Source: Nostoc foliaceum FACHB-393 (GTDB lineage Bacteria; Cyanobacteriota; Cyanobacteriia; Cyanobacteriales; Nostocaceae). From it: a stretch of 64,000 nt of DNA. The notes under the pieces were generated by a model that saw nothing but the letters and a program-made list of their open reading frames with translations, searched no databases and was not told where the DNA came from. Positions within the stretch are counted from its first letter, which is position 1. Each line of letters opens with the position of its first letter. Below are positions 38,254 to 47,329 of the stretch, one piece after another. Both the position numbers and the translations under genes were made by a program. Location of the stretch: contig NZ_JACJTD010000015.1 of assembly GCF_014698505.1 (NCBI RefSeq), positions 62,001 through 126,000 on the forward strand. The letters are read 5' to 3'.

Positions 38254-39030
38254 TTAATGTTGATGCTGGTAGCGACTAAAACCTGGGCCATAGGTTGCTA
38301 ACAGGTTTTGCGGTGAAAGGGCAATTTCTGGCTTACCAGTACAAACAATGCTTTGGTTTAGGCAAAGCACGCGATCGCAATGGCGATTTACCATATCAAT
38401 ATCATGAGAAACTTGCAATACTGTCCAACCCTCCTCACGCTTTAATTCATTTAGCAAAGCGTAAAAGTCTGCTGAACCTTGCACATCAACACCAGCAAAG
38501 GCTTCATCTAGTACCAACAGTTTCCGAGGCATTACCAGACAATAAGCCAACAAAACCCGCTTGAGTTGACCACCGCTAAGGGTACCAATAGCTTGATGCT
38601 GTAAATGATAAGCATCGGTTCGTCGTAAAGCTTCTACCACTGCTGCCGATTTTTCGTGGTCTTGTCTCCACAGCCTGGAAAAAAAAGAATCCCCCCTTTT
38701 ACCTTGATTTACCCATCCCAGTCCCACTAATTCGCTGACGGAAATAGGAAAGCTGCGGTCAAAGATGAAATTTTGCGGCATATAGCCCAACAAAGGACGT
38801 AAACGCCCCAGTTTTGCAATTGGGCGACCCAATATTTCAATCGTACCAGCCCTTCGAGGTATCAAATCTAAAACCGCTTTTACTAGGGTACTTTTACCAG
38901 CACCATTGGGGCCAACTATGGCTGTATCTGTTCCTGGCAATAATTCAAAGGAAACATCTCGAACAGCTAGATAGCTGCCTTGATAGACAGTTAATCCTTC
39001 TACTTTCAAAATAGCAATGTCATTGGTCAT
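38254..39030 (-). CDS. znuC: Zinc/manganese ABC transporter ATP-binding protein
   Basis: The 258-residue ATPase has Walker A VGPNGAGKSTLVKAV, the signature LSGGQLKRVLLAYCL, Walker B LLVLDEAFAGVD and the H-loop VSHDID. It energises the ZnuB permease. The start codon at 39030 lies inside a CATTGGT heptanucleotide repeat, so the upstream region lacks a normal ribosome binding site. It is separated from znuB by 26 bp. Confidence 0.94.
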   Translation of the reverse strand: MTNDIAILKVEGLTVYQGSYLAVRDVSFELLPGTDTAIVGPNGAGKSTLVKAVLDLIPRRAGTIEILGRPIAKLGRLRPLLGYMPQNFIFDRSFPISVSELVGLGWVNQGKRGDSFFSRLWRQDHEKSAAVVEALRRTDAYHLQHQAIGTLSGGQLKRVLLAYCLVMPRKLLVLDEAFAGVDVQGSADFYALLNELKREEGWTVLQVSHDIDMVNRHCDRVLCLNQSIVCTGKPEIALSPQNLLATYGPGFSRYQHQH

Positions 39031-39051
39031 TGGTCATTGGTCATTGGTCAT
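39021..39051. repeat. Heptanucleotide tandem repeat covering the znuC start
   Basis: Four copies of CATTGGT and a partial fifth. On the minus strand each unit supplies an ATGACCA, so ATG codons recur every seven bases and in different frames; the ATG at 39030 is the one that leads into znuC. Confidence 0.85.
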
Positions 39052-39073
39052 TTGTAAAGGACAACTAGCAAAC

Positions 39074-40093
39074 TTATTTACACGCCGTTTCTAGAGTTTG
39101 CAAGTTAGCTTTCATAGCCTTGAAATACTGCTGTGGTTCTGTTGCGCCAGTTTCTAATGAATCTAGCGTCTGCAAAGTTAATTTTAAATCTTGAGAGAGG
39201 GTGGTTAGTAATTTGTTATCTACTCCTGGTTCACTAAATAAAGCCTTAACTTTGTACTTTTTTACGGCATTGACTGCATTTTGCACATCCGTTGGTGAAA
39301 GTTGATCTTCGGGAATTTGCACCACAGCAACTTGCTTGAGGTTATAGCGTTTAGCTAAATATGGAAACGCGTCATGGAAGGTAATAAAGGTGCAACTAGG
39401 AGTTTTCTGCAAAGTCTGCTGAAATTCACTATTTAAACTTTCTAATTCTTTAATATAAGCCGCAGCATTGGCCTCATAAGTACCTTTATTCGCCGGATCG
39501 GCAGCAATTAATCCATCTCGAATATTAGTTACCTGCTGTTTTGCCAAAACTGGATCCAACCAAACGTGTGGATTCCCTTGGGCATGTTCATGGTCGTGGT
39601 CTTTTTCTTCTTTGGCCGTTTTCACAACGGGTGAAATTTCATTTAAAGGTTTAATACCTTGGCTAGCATCAATTTCAGCTAATTTGGTGTTCTGGGCATT
39701 TTTGACAGTATTTTTTAGAAACTCCTCTAAACCTAAACCATTTTTTACTAACACATTCGCAGTTGCGATCGCTTTGACATTTTCTGGTGTCGCTTGGTAT
39801 TCATGTACCTCCGTACCAGGTGGCACTAGTATTTCTACATCTGCTACATTTCCAGCTACTGCCTTAGTAAATAAATATATCGGCAAAAATGTCGTCACTA
39901 CTTTCGTTTTTCCCGACTGTGCCTGTGGGGTAGAGACAGCTTCCTGTGCTTGCGGCGACTGTTCGGAAGTTCTTCCCTGATTCGGATTCGATTCGCTACA
40001 GCCAGTAGCCATTGACAACATTAGCACAGCAATTATGGGCAAGATGCCGCTTCTTTGCCTGCCTGTTCTAAGCTCTCTGCAATTCACAATCAC
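39074..40093 (-). CDS. znuA: Zinc ABC transporter substrate-binding lipoprotein
   Basis: The 339-residue protein has a lipoprotein signal with lipobox LSMATGC (C32) and the cluster A-I fold: VTTFLPIYLFTKAVAG, VPPGTEVHEYQATPENV, a His/Asp-rich loop EEKDHDHEHAQGNPHVWLDP, TFITFHDAFPYLAKRYNL and ALFSEPGVDNKLL. The His-rich loop is typical of zinc rather than manganese binders. It heads the znuA-znuC-znuB operon and has a possible Zur box upstream. Confidence 0.94.
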   Translation of the reverse strand: MIVNCRELRTGRQRSGILPIIAVLMLSMATGCSESNPNQGRTSEQSPQAQEAVSTPQAQSGKTKVVTTFLPIYLFTKAVAGNVADVEILVPPGTEVHEYQATPENVKAIATANVLVKNGLGLEEFLKNTVKNAQNTKLAEIDASQGIKPLNEISPVVKTAKEEKDHDHEHAQGNPHVWLDPVLAKQQVTNIRDGLIAADPANKGTYEANAAAYIKELESLNSEFQQTLQKTPSCTFITFHDAFPYLAKRYNLKQVAVVQIPEDQLSPTDVQNAVNAVKKYKVKALFSEPGVDNKLLTTLSQDLKLTLQTLDSLETGATEPQQYFKAMKANLQTLETACK

Positions 40094-40175
40094 GGTCTTT
40101 TCTCCTCAAAACGGATGCTGACTCTGCCTGTGTCACAATCCCTATTGGCAATGAGACACAATTTTATATTTTAGA

Positions 40176-40190
40176 CTATAATAATTCTCA
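40176..40190. promoter_or_regulatory. Possible Zur box between znuA and the porin gene
   Basis: CTATAATAATTCTCA has the 7-1-7 layout of cyanobacterial Zur sites (TGATAATNATTATCA from memory) with three mismatches. It lies 83 bp upstream of znuA and in the divergent spacer shared with the porin gene. The rest of the 324-bp spacer is AT-rich and has no gene. Confidence 0.45.
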
Positions 40191-40417
40191 TTCTCATTTA
40201 AAATACATAATATCATTCTGAGTTTCCTGTGTAATGAGTAACAACAAAACTGTTTTAGACGGTACATCTTAGTTTTCCCTAAATAATTAGGATCTCTTGA
40301 CTTTTTTTGTTAAAAAGTTTGCTTACTTCTGATAAGATTACTGACAAATATTTTCATAAAATACACGTTTTTTAAACGTGCTTTGGGTGTGAATTGGAGA
40401 TCAGTGTGAGGAGAAAA

Positions 40418-42037
40418 ATGCAAAAATTCTGTAGATATCTGCTAGTTAGTCCAGCAGTCTGCGGTGTAATGTTATTTGTAAATACTGCTACATTTGCAGG
40501 TGAAATATCCGGTAAATCTGAAATCAATCAACCGCAAGTTTTAGCTAATCCAGACACAGAAGTTCAGAACATAGCGCCAGATCAGACAATAGGGCAAGTT
40601 ACCTCTGTGTCTCAATTTTCCGACGTACAACCCACCGACTGGGCATTCCAGGCATTGCAGTCCTTGGTTGAGCGTTATGGCTGTATTGCAGGATATCCAA
40701 ATAGCACTTATCGGGGAAATCGGGCATTAACACGATATGAGTTTGCAGCTGGTTTGAATGCTTGTCTTGATCGCGTCAACGAACTAATTGCTACAGCCAC
40801 TGGCGATTTAGTTAATAAAGAAGATTTAGCCACATTACAAAAGCTGCAAGAAGATTATTCAGCCGAACTAGCGACACTCCGAGGTCGTGTGGATGCAGTA
40901 GAAGCACGCACTGCTGAATTAGAGGCGAATCAGTTCTCAACCACAACCAAACTGCAAGGACAAGTTGTCGCAGTTGTCAGCGATGTTTTGTCAGGAAATA
41001 CAGTCAACGGTGCGGAAATTACAGATGAAAATACAACTTTAGGGGTACGAGCACGGGTAGAATTTGTGACCAGCTTCACAGGACAAGATACGCTGTTCAC
41101 CAGAATCCAGGCTAATAATATTCTCAGCCCTAACATTGGTACACCAGAAGGTAACTTATTCTTTGCTGGCGAGGATGGTACTACTAATGCTGCGATAGAT
41201 GCACTGTTCTACAGATTTCCCTTGGGCGAAAAAACACAGGTTATCGCTATTGCTAACGCAGGTGCAGCAGACGACCTTACCACCACTGTCAATCTCTTTG
41301 ATGGTGATGGGGCGTTTGGTGCTTTGTCCACCTTTGGTACACGCAACCCAATTTATAGCCAGATAGGTGGCGCGGGGTTGGGAGTAACCCACGAGTTCAG
41401 TGACAAATTAGCACTCAGTCTAGGGTATTTGAGTGGTACAGCGAATGACCCTACACCCAATAATGGTTTGTTTAATGGTTCTTACGGTGCGCTGGCACAG
41501 TTGACTGTTAAACCAAGCGATCGCATTACTGTTGGTTTAACTTACATTAATTCTTATAATCAACCATTACTCACGGGTAGCAATGCAGCAACTCTCACGC
41601 CCTTGGATTTAGATGCCGATGGTACGCTAGATTCCCGATTTTCCAGCAATTCTTATGGTGTGCAAGCATCCATTGGCATCACGGATAACATCGTCTTGGG
41701 TGGTTGGGCTGGATACACCAACAGCCGTACCTTGACTGGCAACCGTGGAGAAGTTGATATTTGGAACTATGCCGTTACCCTCGGCTTCCCTGACCTCGGT
41801 AAAAAAGGAAGTTTAGCCGGTATTATTGCTGGCGTGGAACCTAGATTAACAAATTCTAACATCGCAGGATTGGATAGCGATCCCGATACATCCTATCATC
41901 TTGAAGCGTTCTACCAGTATAAGCTGAGTGACAATATCACCATTACTCCAGGAGTCATCTGGTTAACATCCCCAGACCACAACAATAACAATGATGATGT
42001 TGTTATTGGTGCACTACGAACCACATTCAGTTTCTAA
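40418..42037 (+). CDS. SLH-domain carbohydrate/iron-type outer-membrane porin (OprB family)
   Basis: About 539 residues from ATG 40418, chosen because AGGAG lies five bases upstream. A Sec signal peptide ends near TATFAG. An SLH domain follows (FSDVQPTDWAFQALQSLVER, CIAGYPNSTYRGNRALTRYEF), then a coiled coil (LQEDYSAELATLRGRVDAVEA) and a long OprB beta-barrel ending in the terminal strand VVIGALRTTFSF. Such porins anchor to peptidoglycan in cyanobacteria and pass small solutes. The divergent pairing with znuACB suggests a role in zinc passage across the outer membrane. Confidence 0.9.
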   Translation: MQKFCRYLLVSPAVCGVMLFVNTATFAGEISGKSEINQPQVLANPDTEVQNIAPDQTIGQVTSVSQFSDVQPTDWAFQALQSLVERYGCIAGYPNSTYRGNRALTRYEFAAGLNACLDRVNELIATATGDLVNKEDLATLQKLQEDYSAELATLRGRVDAVEARTAELEANQFSTTTKLQGQVVAVVSDVLSGNTVNGAEITDENTTLGVRARVEFVTSFTGQDTLFTRIQANNILSPNIGTPEGNLFFAGEDGTTNAAIDALFYRFPLGEKTQVIAIANAGAADDLTTTVNLFDGDGAFGALSTFGTRNPIYSQIGGAGLGVTHEFSDKLALSLGYLSGTANDPTPNNGLFNGSYGALAQLTVKPSDRITVGLTYINSYNQPLLTGSNAATLTPLDLDADGTLDSRFSSNSYGVQASIGITDNIVLGGWAGYTNSRTLTGNRGEVDIWNYAVTLGFPDLGKKGSLAGIIAGVEPRLTNSNIAGLDSDPDTSYHLEAFYQYKLSDNITITPGVIWLTSPDHNNNNDDVVIGALRTTFSF

Positions 42038-42055
42038 TTTTTAAAATCTTAAAAG

Positions 42056-42082
42056 AAGACGCAAAGGATAAATTTGCGTCTT
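42056..42082 (+). terminator. Porin gene terminator
   Basis: AAGACGCAAA and TTTGCGTCTT form a 10-bp stem with a 7-nt loop followed by TTCTTT, 18 bp past the stop codon. Confidence 0.85.
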
Positions 42083-42282
42083 TTCTTTGGTATTTAGTCT
42101 CAAAAATAAAACTCAAAGCTAACGCCAAACCTAACTCCCAGCCCCTCAAGACCATGAAAGAGGAATGGAAATGAGGTTATCCAGATAAGAATGAAAAGTC
42201 AGTGAAGTTACTAACCATAGATGCTCAAAGTGTTTGTAGTGAGTTATCGGATAACCAATTTATGAGCACTTTAAATACAAAA

Positions 42283-42306
42283 AGACCAGCCTCCCACAGC
42301 TGGTCT
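42283..42306 (-). terminator. Stem-loop with T-run on the minus strand
   Basis: AGACCAGC and GCTGGTCT form an 8-bp stem with an 8-nt loop; on the minus strand it is followed by TTTTTG. It lies about 250 bp beyond the rqcH-like gene. The rest of the 42087-42559 spacer holds no gene that I can see. Confidence 0.55.
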
Positions 42307-42559
42307 ATAAAATGTTTTTTTGCGTTGTCTTCTCAAGAGAGTTAAAACCCAATTGCGCGTTCCCAAAATGCAACGGGCAACTTTTCTTAACAATATTGTA
42401 ACAGTCAACACAGACTTTTCGTGAAATTTCATCAAAAAAAGATACGAGCAAAGCTTAAAAGCTTCTATCTATTAGGATAATTCAGCTAATCACGGGGTAT
42501 AGATGGGTGAGGTGAGGAGGATAAGGGAGTAGCGGGAGCAAGCGGGAAAAAACCAATGC

Positions 42560-44287
42560 CTAATGACTAATGACTATTTGTGGTTTTCCCCAGAGGATGC
42601 TCTCCTGCTTGTAAATGGCAATTCCTGGTTTTGCTCCTTTGGGTTTGTAGACATGTTTTAGCTGGGTATAAACTACTGGCACTTGCTCACTCTGACGAGC
42701 GCGACTGTAGTATGCGGCAAGATTAGCTACAAATTGCAAATCAGCTTCTTCTGCTACAGTACCTGGTTCTAGACGTAGTAATACATGACTCCCTGGAATT
42801 TCTTGAGCGTGAAACCATAGGTCATAATCCCCAGCTACACGAAACGTTAATTGGTCATTCTGGCGATTGTTGCGACCGATTAATACTTCAAAGCCGTTAG
42901 GGGTAACATAACGATGAAAGTTGGTGCTGGGGGGTTCGTTTGCACTGCGGCTACGGTATTCTGGATCTTCTAGATACTTTTGCCCAATCAACTCTTCGCG
43001 GATTTCTTCTAAAGCTCGCAAATCTTCTGCTGTTTGGTAGGTGTCTATTTGAGTGATCGCAGCTTCTACTTGTTCTAAATACTCAATTTCTGTCTGTACT
43101 TCCAATAGTAACGGTTCGACAGCAGCACGAGCGCGTTTGAGTTTTTGGTGCTGTTTATAAAGACTTTGGGCATTTTGGACAGCATTTTTATCTGGTTGGA
43201 GAGCGATCGCTACTGGCAAATTTGTATCAAAATCAGCAAGGATCATTTCTTTCATCCCCGGTTCCCAGTTTTGCAAGTGAGCCATCAATAAATCAGCTTT
43301 CTGTCGATACTCATCGGCTTGATCTGATTGCTGCAAGCGCGTCTTAAAGGTTTGAGCTTTATTCCGTAGTTTCGTGAGAATATTATTCAATTTCTGACTC
43401 AACTGATGGCGCAATTGGGAAAATAACTGTTGGTCAATTTGGTTACTGTAGTAGCGGTTGAGTAACTCTTGGATATCTTTGACCTTTTCAACTGCACCCC
43501 AACCCATTACGGTGTAGCCATCTTTTGTCCAAGCGGGTTGAAATTTACTGGAATTCAAAGCTTGCAGCCATTCTTGCCAGCGCTCAAACAACCGTCGCCA
43601 GTCGTCTGAGTTGAGAGTATCGGTGGATGTTTCTGGTGCGATATTTGCTTCTAGCAGCATTAACTCTAGCAATGCTGCACTCAAGCCACTATAACTTTTC
43701 AGCAATTGCCGCTTGATTGCTCCTGGCACTAAACTTACCCGTTCTTGCCAACGTTCTTGTGATTCGTTCAAACTGGGGACAGTCCCAGTCAGTTTTGGCG
43801 GTGTTTCATAAGGTTGTCCGGTTTGGATGGGACGGACACTAGATTGTTGCTGACTGACTTGATGAGCAGCAGTGATAATTATATTGTTGGCATCGGTGAG
43901 AATGACGTTGCTATACTTGCCCATGATTTCTGCATAGACATGATATAGGGCGCTTTCTCCGGGACGACGGGCAAATTGCAAATCAATAACCCGCTCCCAA
44001 GGGGCGATCGCTTCAATAGCTACCAGTGCTAAACCACTCAATTGGTGTATCAGTTGTTGGCTAAAGGTAAAAGTATCTGGCGATCGCGGTGGTGGATCGC
44101 CGATACAAATATGTGCAGCTTGGGGATGCCAAGAAATTTGTAGCCAATCTCGCTGTTTCAGGGTGCGTAATGCTATGGCAATAGTGTAGCGATCGCGCTG
44201 GTAAACCTGTTCTAAGCGTGATGGTAGCCAGTTAGCGCGGATTTCGCTACAAGCAGCTGTGAGAGTGGTAAAGTCAACTGGTTGCAA
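42560..44287 (-). CDS. rqcH: NFACT family protein (RqcH/Rqc2 homologue)
   Basis: NFACT proteins bind stalled 50S-peptidyl-tRNA complexes and recruit tRNA-Ala to add alanine tails that mark nascent chains for degradation. The 575-residue protein has the NFACT-N domain (PVDFTTLTAACSEIRANWL, RVIDLQFARR, EIMGKYSNVILTD), the helical middle with coiled coils (about residues 250-420) and the NFACT-R domain (FHRYVTPNGFEVLIGRNN, DLWFHAQEIPGSHVLLRL, YYSRARQSEQVPVVYTQLKH, KPKGAKPGIA). It was formerly annotated as fibronectin-binding protein. ATG 44287. Confidence 0.92.
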   Translation of the reverse strand: MQPVDFTTLTAACSEIRANWLPSRLEQVYQRDRYTIAIALRTLKQRDWLQISWHPQAAHICIGDPPPRSPDTFTFSQQLIHQLSGLALVAIEAIAPWERVIDLQFARRPGESALYHVYAEIMGKYSNVILTDANNIIITAAHQVSQQQSSVRPIQTGQPYETPPKLTGTVPSLNESQERWQERVSLVPGAIKRQLLKSYSGLSAALLELMLLEANIAPETSTDTLNSDDWRRLFERWQEWLQALNSSKFQPAWTKDGYTVMGWGAVEKVKDIQELLNRYYSNQIDQQLFSQLRHQLSQKLNNILTKLRNKAQTFKTRLQQSDQADEYRQKADLLMAHLQNWEPGMKEMILADFDTNLPVAIALQPDKNAVQNAQSLYKQHQKLKRARAAVEPLLLEVQTEIEYLEQVEAAITQIDTYQTAEDLRALEEIREELIGQKYLEDPEYRSRSANEPPSTNFHRYVTPNGFEVLIGRNNRQNDQLTFRVAGDYDLWFHAQEIPGSHVLLRLEPGTVAEEADLQFVANLAAYYSRARQSEQVPVVYTQLKHVYKPKGAKPGIAIYKQESILWGKPQIVISH

Positions 44288-44402
44288 AGCGATTAGTTGT
44301 TAACATTCAAATGGTAGCGATCGCTATGCTTTTATCTTCGTTTAGTCAAAGCATAGCAGACCTCAACTATCATAGCGGTTACTTGGTTTGGTGATAGCTA
44401 AT

Positions 44403-44524
44403 GTACTTCCAAACAAAAAAATATACGATCACTATAGAGGCACGGGGGCAGGGAGCAGGGAGCAGGGGGAGGGAAAGTCGTAGTGAAGTCCAGAAATTAG
44501 ATAATTTATTTTTGGAGTTCCCTA
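44403..44524 (-). repeat. MITE-like element, copy 2
   Basis: About 122 bp that, reverse complemented, align throughout with 13177-13304, including the CCCTGCT tandem core and the terminal GGAAGT / AGTTCCCTAA arms. It occupies part of the 502-bp spacer between the rqcH-like gene and the glycosyltransferase; the rest shows no gene. Confidence 0.75.
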
Positions 44525-44789
44525 ACGCAAAAATCTATTATTCGGACAGACTCTTAGCATTTAGATGTTAACTTACCTTTTTATACATTTTTTAGTGTCA
44601 AGTTTTGTAAGCAAGCCTATAAAATAAACTAGCTAAGTAATTTCCACTAATTAAACTAATAATGGAAATCACTCAGCCTAGAGAAATATTTAGAATAAAT
44701 GATTGAGTAATGGTGAGTGACGACTAGGAAAATAAAATTATTGCTTACTTCCAAGTTACTCATTCACCATTATCTGTTACGCAAGAGAA

Positions 44790-46163
44790 TTATTTAGCAA
44801 CCAAAACTGCCTGTTTTGCTGTTGATTGCACTAATTCGACTGTTGACTCCACTAGTTCTTTTGCTGTTGACTGCACTAATTCGGCTGTTGACTGCACTAG
44901 TTCTTTTGCTGTTGACGCTACTGGTTGTTGCTGCAACAGTTCGGTGTAAAGTTCACTCAGTTGATGTGCTACGCCATCCCAGCTAAACTTACTTTCGACG
45001 CGCTTTCTACCAGCTTTACCTAATTCGTCTCGCCACTCTGAATTTAAGAGAATTCGGTCAATGGCAGAGGCAAAGGCATCTACATCTTGCGGTGGTGCCA
45101 ATAAACCAGTTTCTTCATTAACTACAGTAAACTGAAGTCCGCCGACATCACTTGCTACCACTGGTGTACCGCTTGCCATCGCTTCGATCGCTACGAGTCC
45201 AAAGGGTTCGTAGTGGCTGGGAACAACGCAAACATCAGCAGCCGCGTAATAAGTTGGCAAAATATCTTGACTGAGACGACCAGCAAGGGTGGTAAAGTCG
45301 CTCATTCCCAATTCGTTGATAATGCCCTCAATGCGATCGCGCTCAATCCCGTCGCTGTTACCTGGAGTACTACCACCACCAATAATTAACTGGAGATTCT
45401 TGGAGTCGCGTAGCCCAGACTCGTTTACTGCCCGCACCAAAGTTTCTATCCCTTTGCGTGGGTCAAAACGCCCTACATATAATACAACTTTGGCTTCTTT
45501 GTCAATTCCCAATTCAGCCCTGGCTGCTTCTCGTGCAATCGAACCAAACCGCTGAATATCTGTACCACAGGGAATGATGTCAATATTGCCTTTAGTGGAA
45601 ACTAGCGATCGCATATGTTGCTGTTCTTGCGGACTTGTCGCTACAATTCGCTCTGCTATTTCCAACACCTCTTTTTCTACTGCTAATCGCTGACTGGCAA
45701 TCAGAGGGATATCTTCTATAGTGTTGTACTTGACTGCTCCTAATGAGTGGTAGGTGTGAACCTGTTTACTCTCTTGGATTTTCTTTAACTCCATTCCCAC
45801 CCAACTAGAGAGCCAATAGTTAGTGTGAACTAATTGGTATGTAAAGTCATTTTTTAATTGAAATTTGAGGAAATTATCTACAAATTCAGGCAGATATTCA
45901 AAAATATCATCTCGTGGCACAAACTCAAGGGGACCAGCTTTTAAACGAATAGTTCGACAATTCTCGCTATGTTCAACAATCGAGTCTTGCTCCAGACTCA
46001 CTTTGCGAGTAAACATATCAACTTGCCATCCCAGCTGCGCTAGTGCTTCACCCACATTACGCACATAAACATTTTGTCCCCCAGCTTCTTCTTTCCCTAT
46101 TTCAATCGCCGGGTCTCCGTGGACGGAAATCAAGGCGATACGTTTTTCGGTGGTAGAGTTCAT
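44790..46163 (-). CDS. GT4 glycosyltransferase, sucrose-phosphate-synthase-like fold
   Basis: The 457-residue protein has the GT-B start IALISVHGDPAIEIGKEEAG, GQNVYVRNVGEALAQLGW and DMFTRK, as in sucrose synthase/SPS-related GT4 enzymes. The C-terminal Rossmann domain has VVLYVGRFDPRKGIETLV, IIGGGSTPGNSDG and VVPSHYEPFGLVAIEAMASG with the E-x7-E motif. Donor and acceptor are not determined; sucrose-related, glycolipid or polysaccharide roles are all possible. The last 40 residues are a repeat of KELVQSTAELVQSTA units not seen in typical family members. Confidence 0.85.
   Translation of the reverse strand: MNSTTEKRIALISVHGDPAIEIGKEEAGGQNVYVRNVGEALAQLGWQVDMFTRKVSLEQDSIVEHSENCRTIRLKAGPLEFVPRDDIFEYLPEFVDNFLKFQLKNDFTYQLVHTNYWLSSWVGMELKKIQESKQVHTYHSLGAVKYNTIEDIPLIASQRLAVEKEVLEIAERIVATSPQEQQHMRSLVSTKGNIDIIPCGTDIQRFGSIAREAARAELGIDKEAKVVLYVGRFDPRKGIETLVRAVNESGLRDSKNLQLIIGGGSTPGNSDGIERDRIEGIINELGMSDFTTLAGRLSQDILPTYYAAADVCVVPSHYEPFGLVAIEAMASGTPVVASDVGGLQFTVVNEETGLLAPPQDVDAFASAIDRILLNSEWRDELGKAGRKRVESKFSWDGVAHQLSELYTELLQQQPVASTAKELVQSTAELVQSTAKELVESTVELVQSTAKQAVLVAK
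44817..44926 (-). repeat. 45-bp coding repeat in the glycosyltransferase C-terminus
   Basis: The alternation of 8- and 7-residue units (STAKELVQ, STAELVQ, STAKELVE, STVELVQ) gives a 15-residue, 45-bp period present about twice, with near identical DNA. The product would be an amphipathic helix. Confidence 0.75.
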
Positions 46164-46605
46164 AGTTTGTGTGTTGCTGATTTTAACAAAGTTTTAGGCT
46201 TTTCCAAGTTCGTGTATAGCACACTTGCCTAAATTGTTTAAGAACTTTGATTAATATTGATTTTAATTTACTATGCCTAATATTTTTTTACATCCTCTGC
46301 CAGAAGTATACTATTAGATTAAATACAAATATTTAATTTCTTTAGATATAGAAAATTTATATCTTTATATTTCATACTTCTGATAGATGACAATTATTAT
46401 TTTTTATATGTCAACTCTAAATCATTAGTGAGAGACAAAACCGCTAAAAAGCTTATATATAAATGCTTCTAGCTCCCGTACTTTCTCTTATTTCAATTCG
46501 GATTGCTATATTAATTCAGCATATCTAATGCTTTTGATAGATAAATATTATGTTTTTCATCTTGTTTGTGCAGATATGATCCCATAGATACATGCATTAA
46601 CGTGA

Positions 46606-46756
46606 GTTGGACGAAGCGAAAAAGCAGCGACACGCAGAGCATCTCGTTGAGAAGGTAGTTTTAAAAGTGAATAAGGCTAAACCCAGAGAAGACAGAGGCT
46701 CGTCTGGTGGGAACCGGGGAGGGTACGGTGGGGGCGGTGGACGTGGACGTTACTAA
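46606..46756 (+). pseudogene. C-terminal remnant of an RRM RNA-binding protein gene
   Basis: The frame ends VNKAKPREDRGSSGGNRGGY, GGGGGRGRY and a stop, which is the C-terminus of cyanobacterial RNA-binding Rbp proteins. Upstream the frame reads ELDEAKKQRHAEHLVEKV and the RRM motifs RNP1 and RNP2 are absent, so only the tail survives. The stretch 46164-46605 before it is AT-rich with no gene that I can see. Confidence 0.6.
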
Positions 46757-46898
46757 GTTTTTGTGGATGGGACAGGGTGATTGACAGTTTTTTATCTACT
46801 GTTTTCTGGAATTCGCAATCTAGCTTTTGTAGTCATCTTCAGAAAAGCCACTTATAAATAATGGATATAACTTGCCCTTGGGGAATATAACCCCAACG

Positions 46899-46925
46899 AA
46901 AGCCCAGCCTTTATGACTGGGCTTT
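46899..46925. terminator. Stem-loop
   Basis: AAAGCCCAG and CTGGGCTTT form a 9-bp stem with a 9-nt loop followed by TTGAG. It lies in the non-coding stretch 46757-47329 between the RRM remnant and the MATE gene, which otherwise shows no convincing gene. Confidence 0.55.
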
Positions 46926-47329
46926 TGAGTCTTGAGCGAGCGCAGCCAAAGAGCAGAGGGAAAAATGCTTTCAAAAACCACCTAGTAAGAAACTTCCTGA
47001 CTGAATTTCTTACTTTAGTTCCCACAAGCCGCGCTATTAAATGATTTTGGTCGCCATTGTTTCGCACTGTTCTTGCTCGGTTGGAGCTTAATAGCTTCAG
47101 TACAAAAGATAAAATTGCCATTCATTTTACTACTTCAATTGCAGTATTAAAACCCACTTAAAAAAACGAAAATTGTACAGTAAGTTTGTATACTCCTTTG
47201 TTACAAGTGATTTTAAGTCTTCCTGCTTACTCAATTCCAGTGATCACCTGTTGAATCAAAGTTTTTGCAACACGCCCTTCAAACCTCTGTAATTTTTCAG
47301 ATAACATAACTGTCACGGGGAAAATAAAA

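Noticed and set aside
44790..46163. Firm assignment as sucrose-phosphate synthase
   Set aside because: The GT4 fold and N-terminal motif are shared by several enzymes, and no phosphatase domain or sucrose gene lies nearby.
46852..47121. 89-codon minus-strand frame
   Set aside because: It starts at a weak codon, spans a terminator-like hairpin and repeats, and has arginine-rich low-quality composition.
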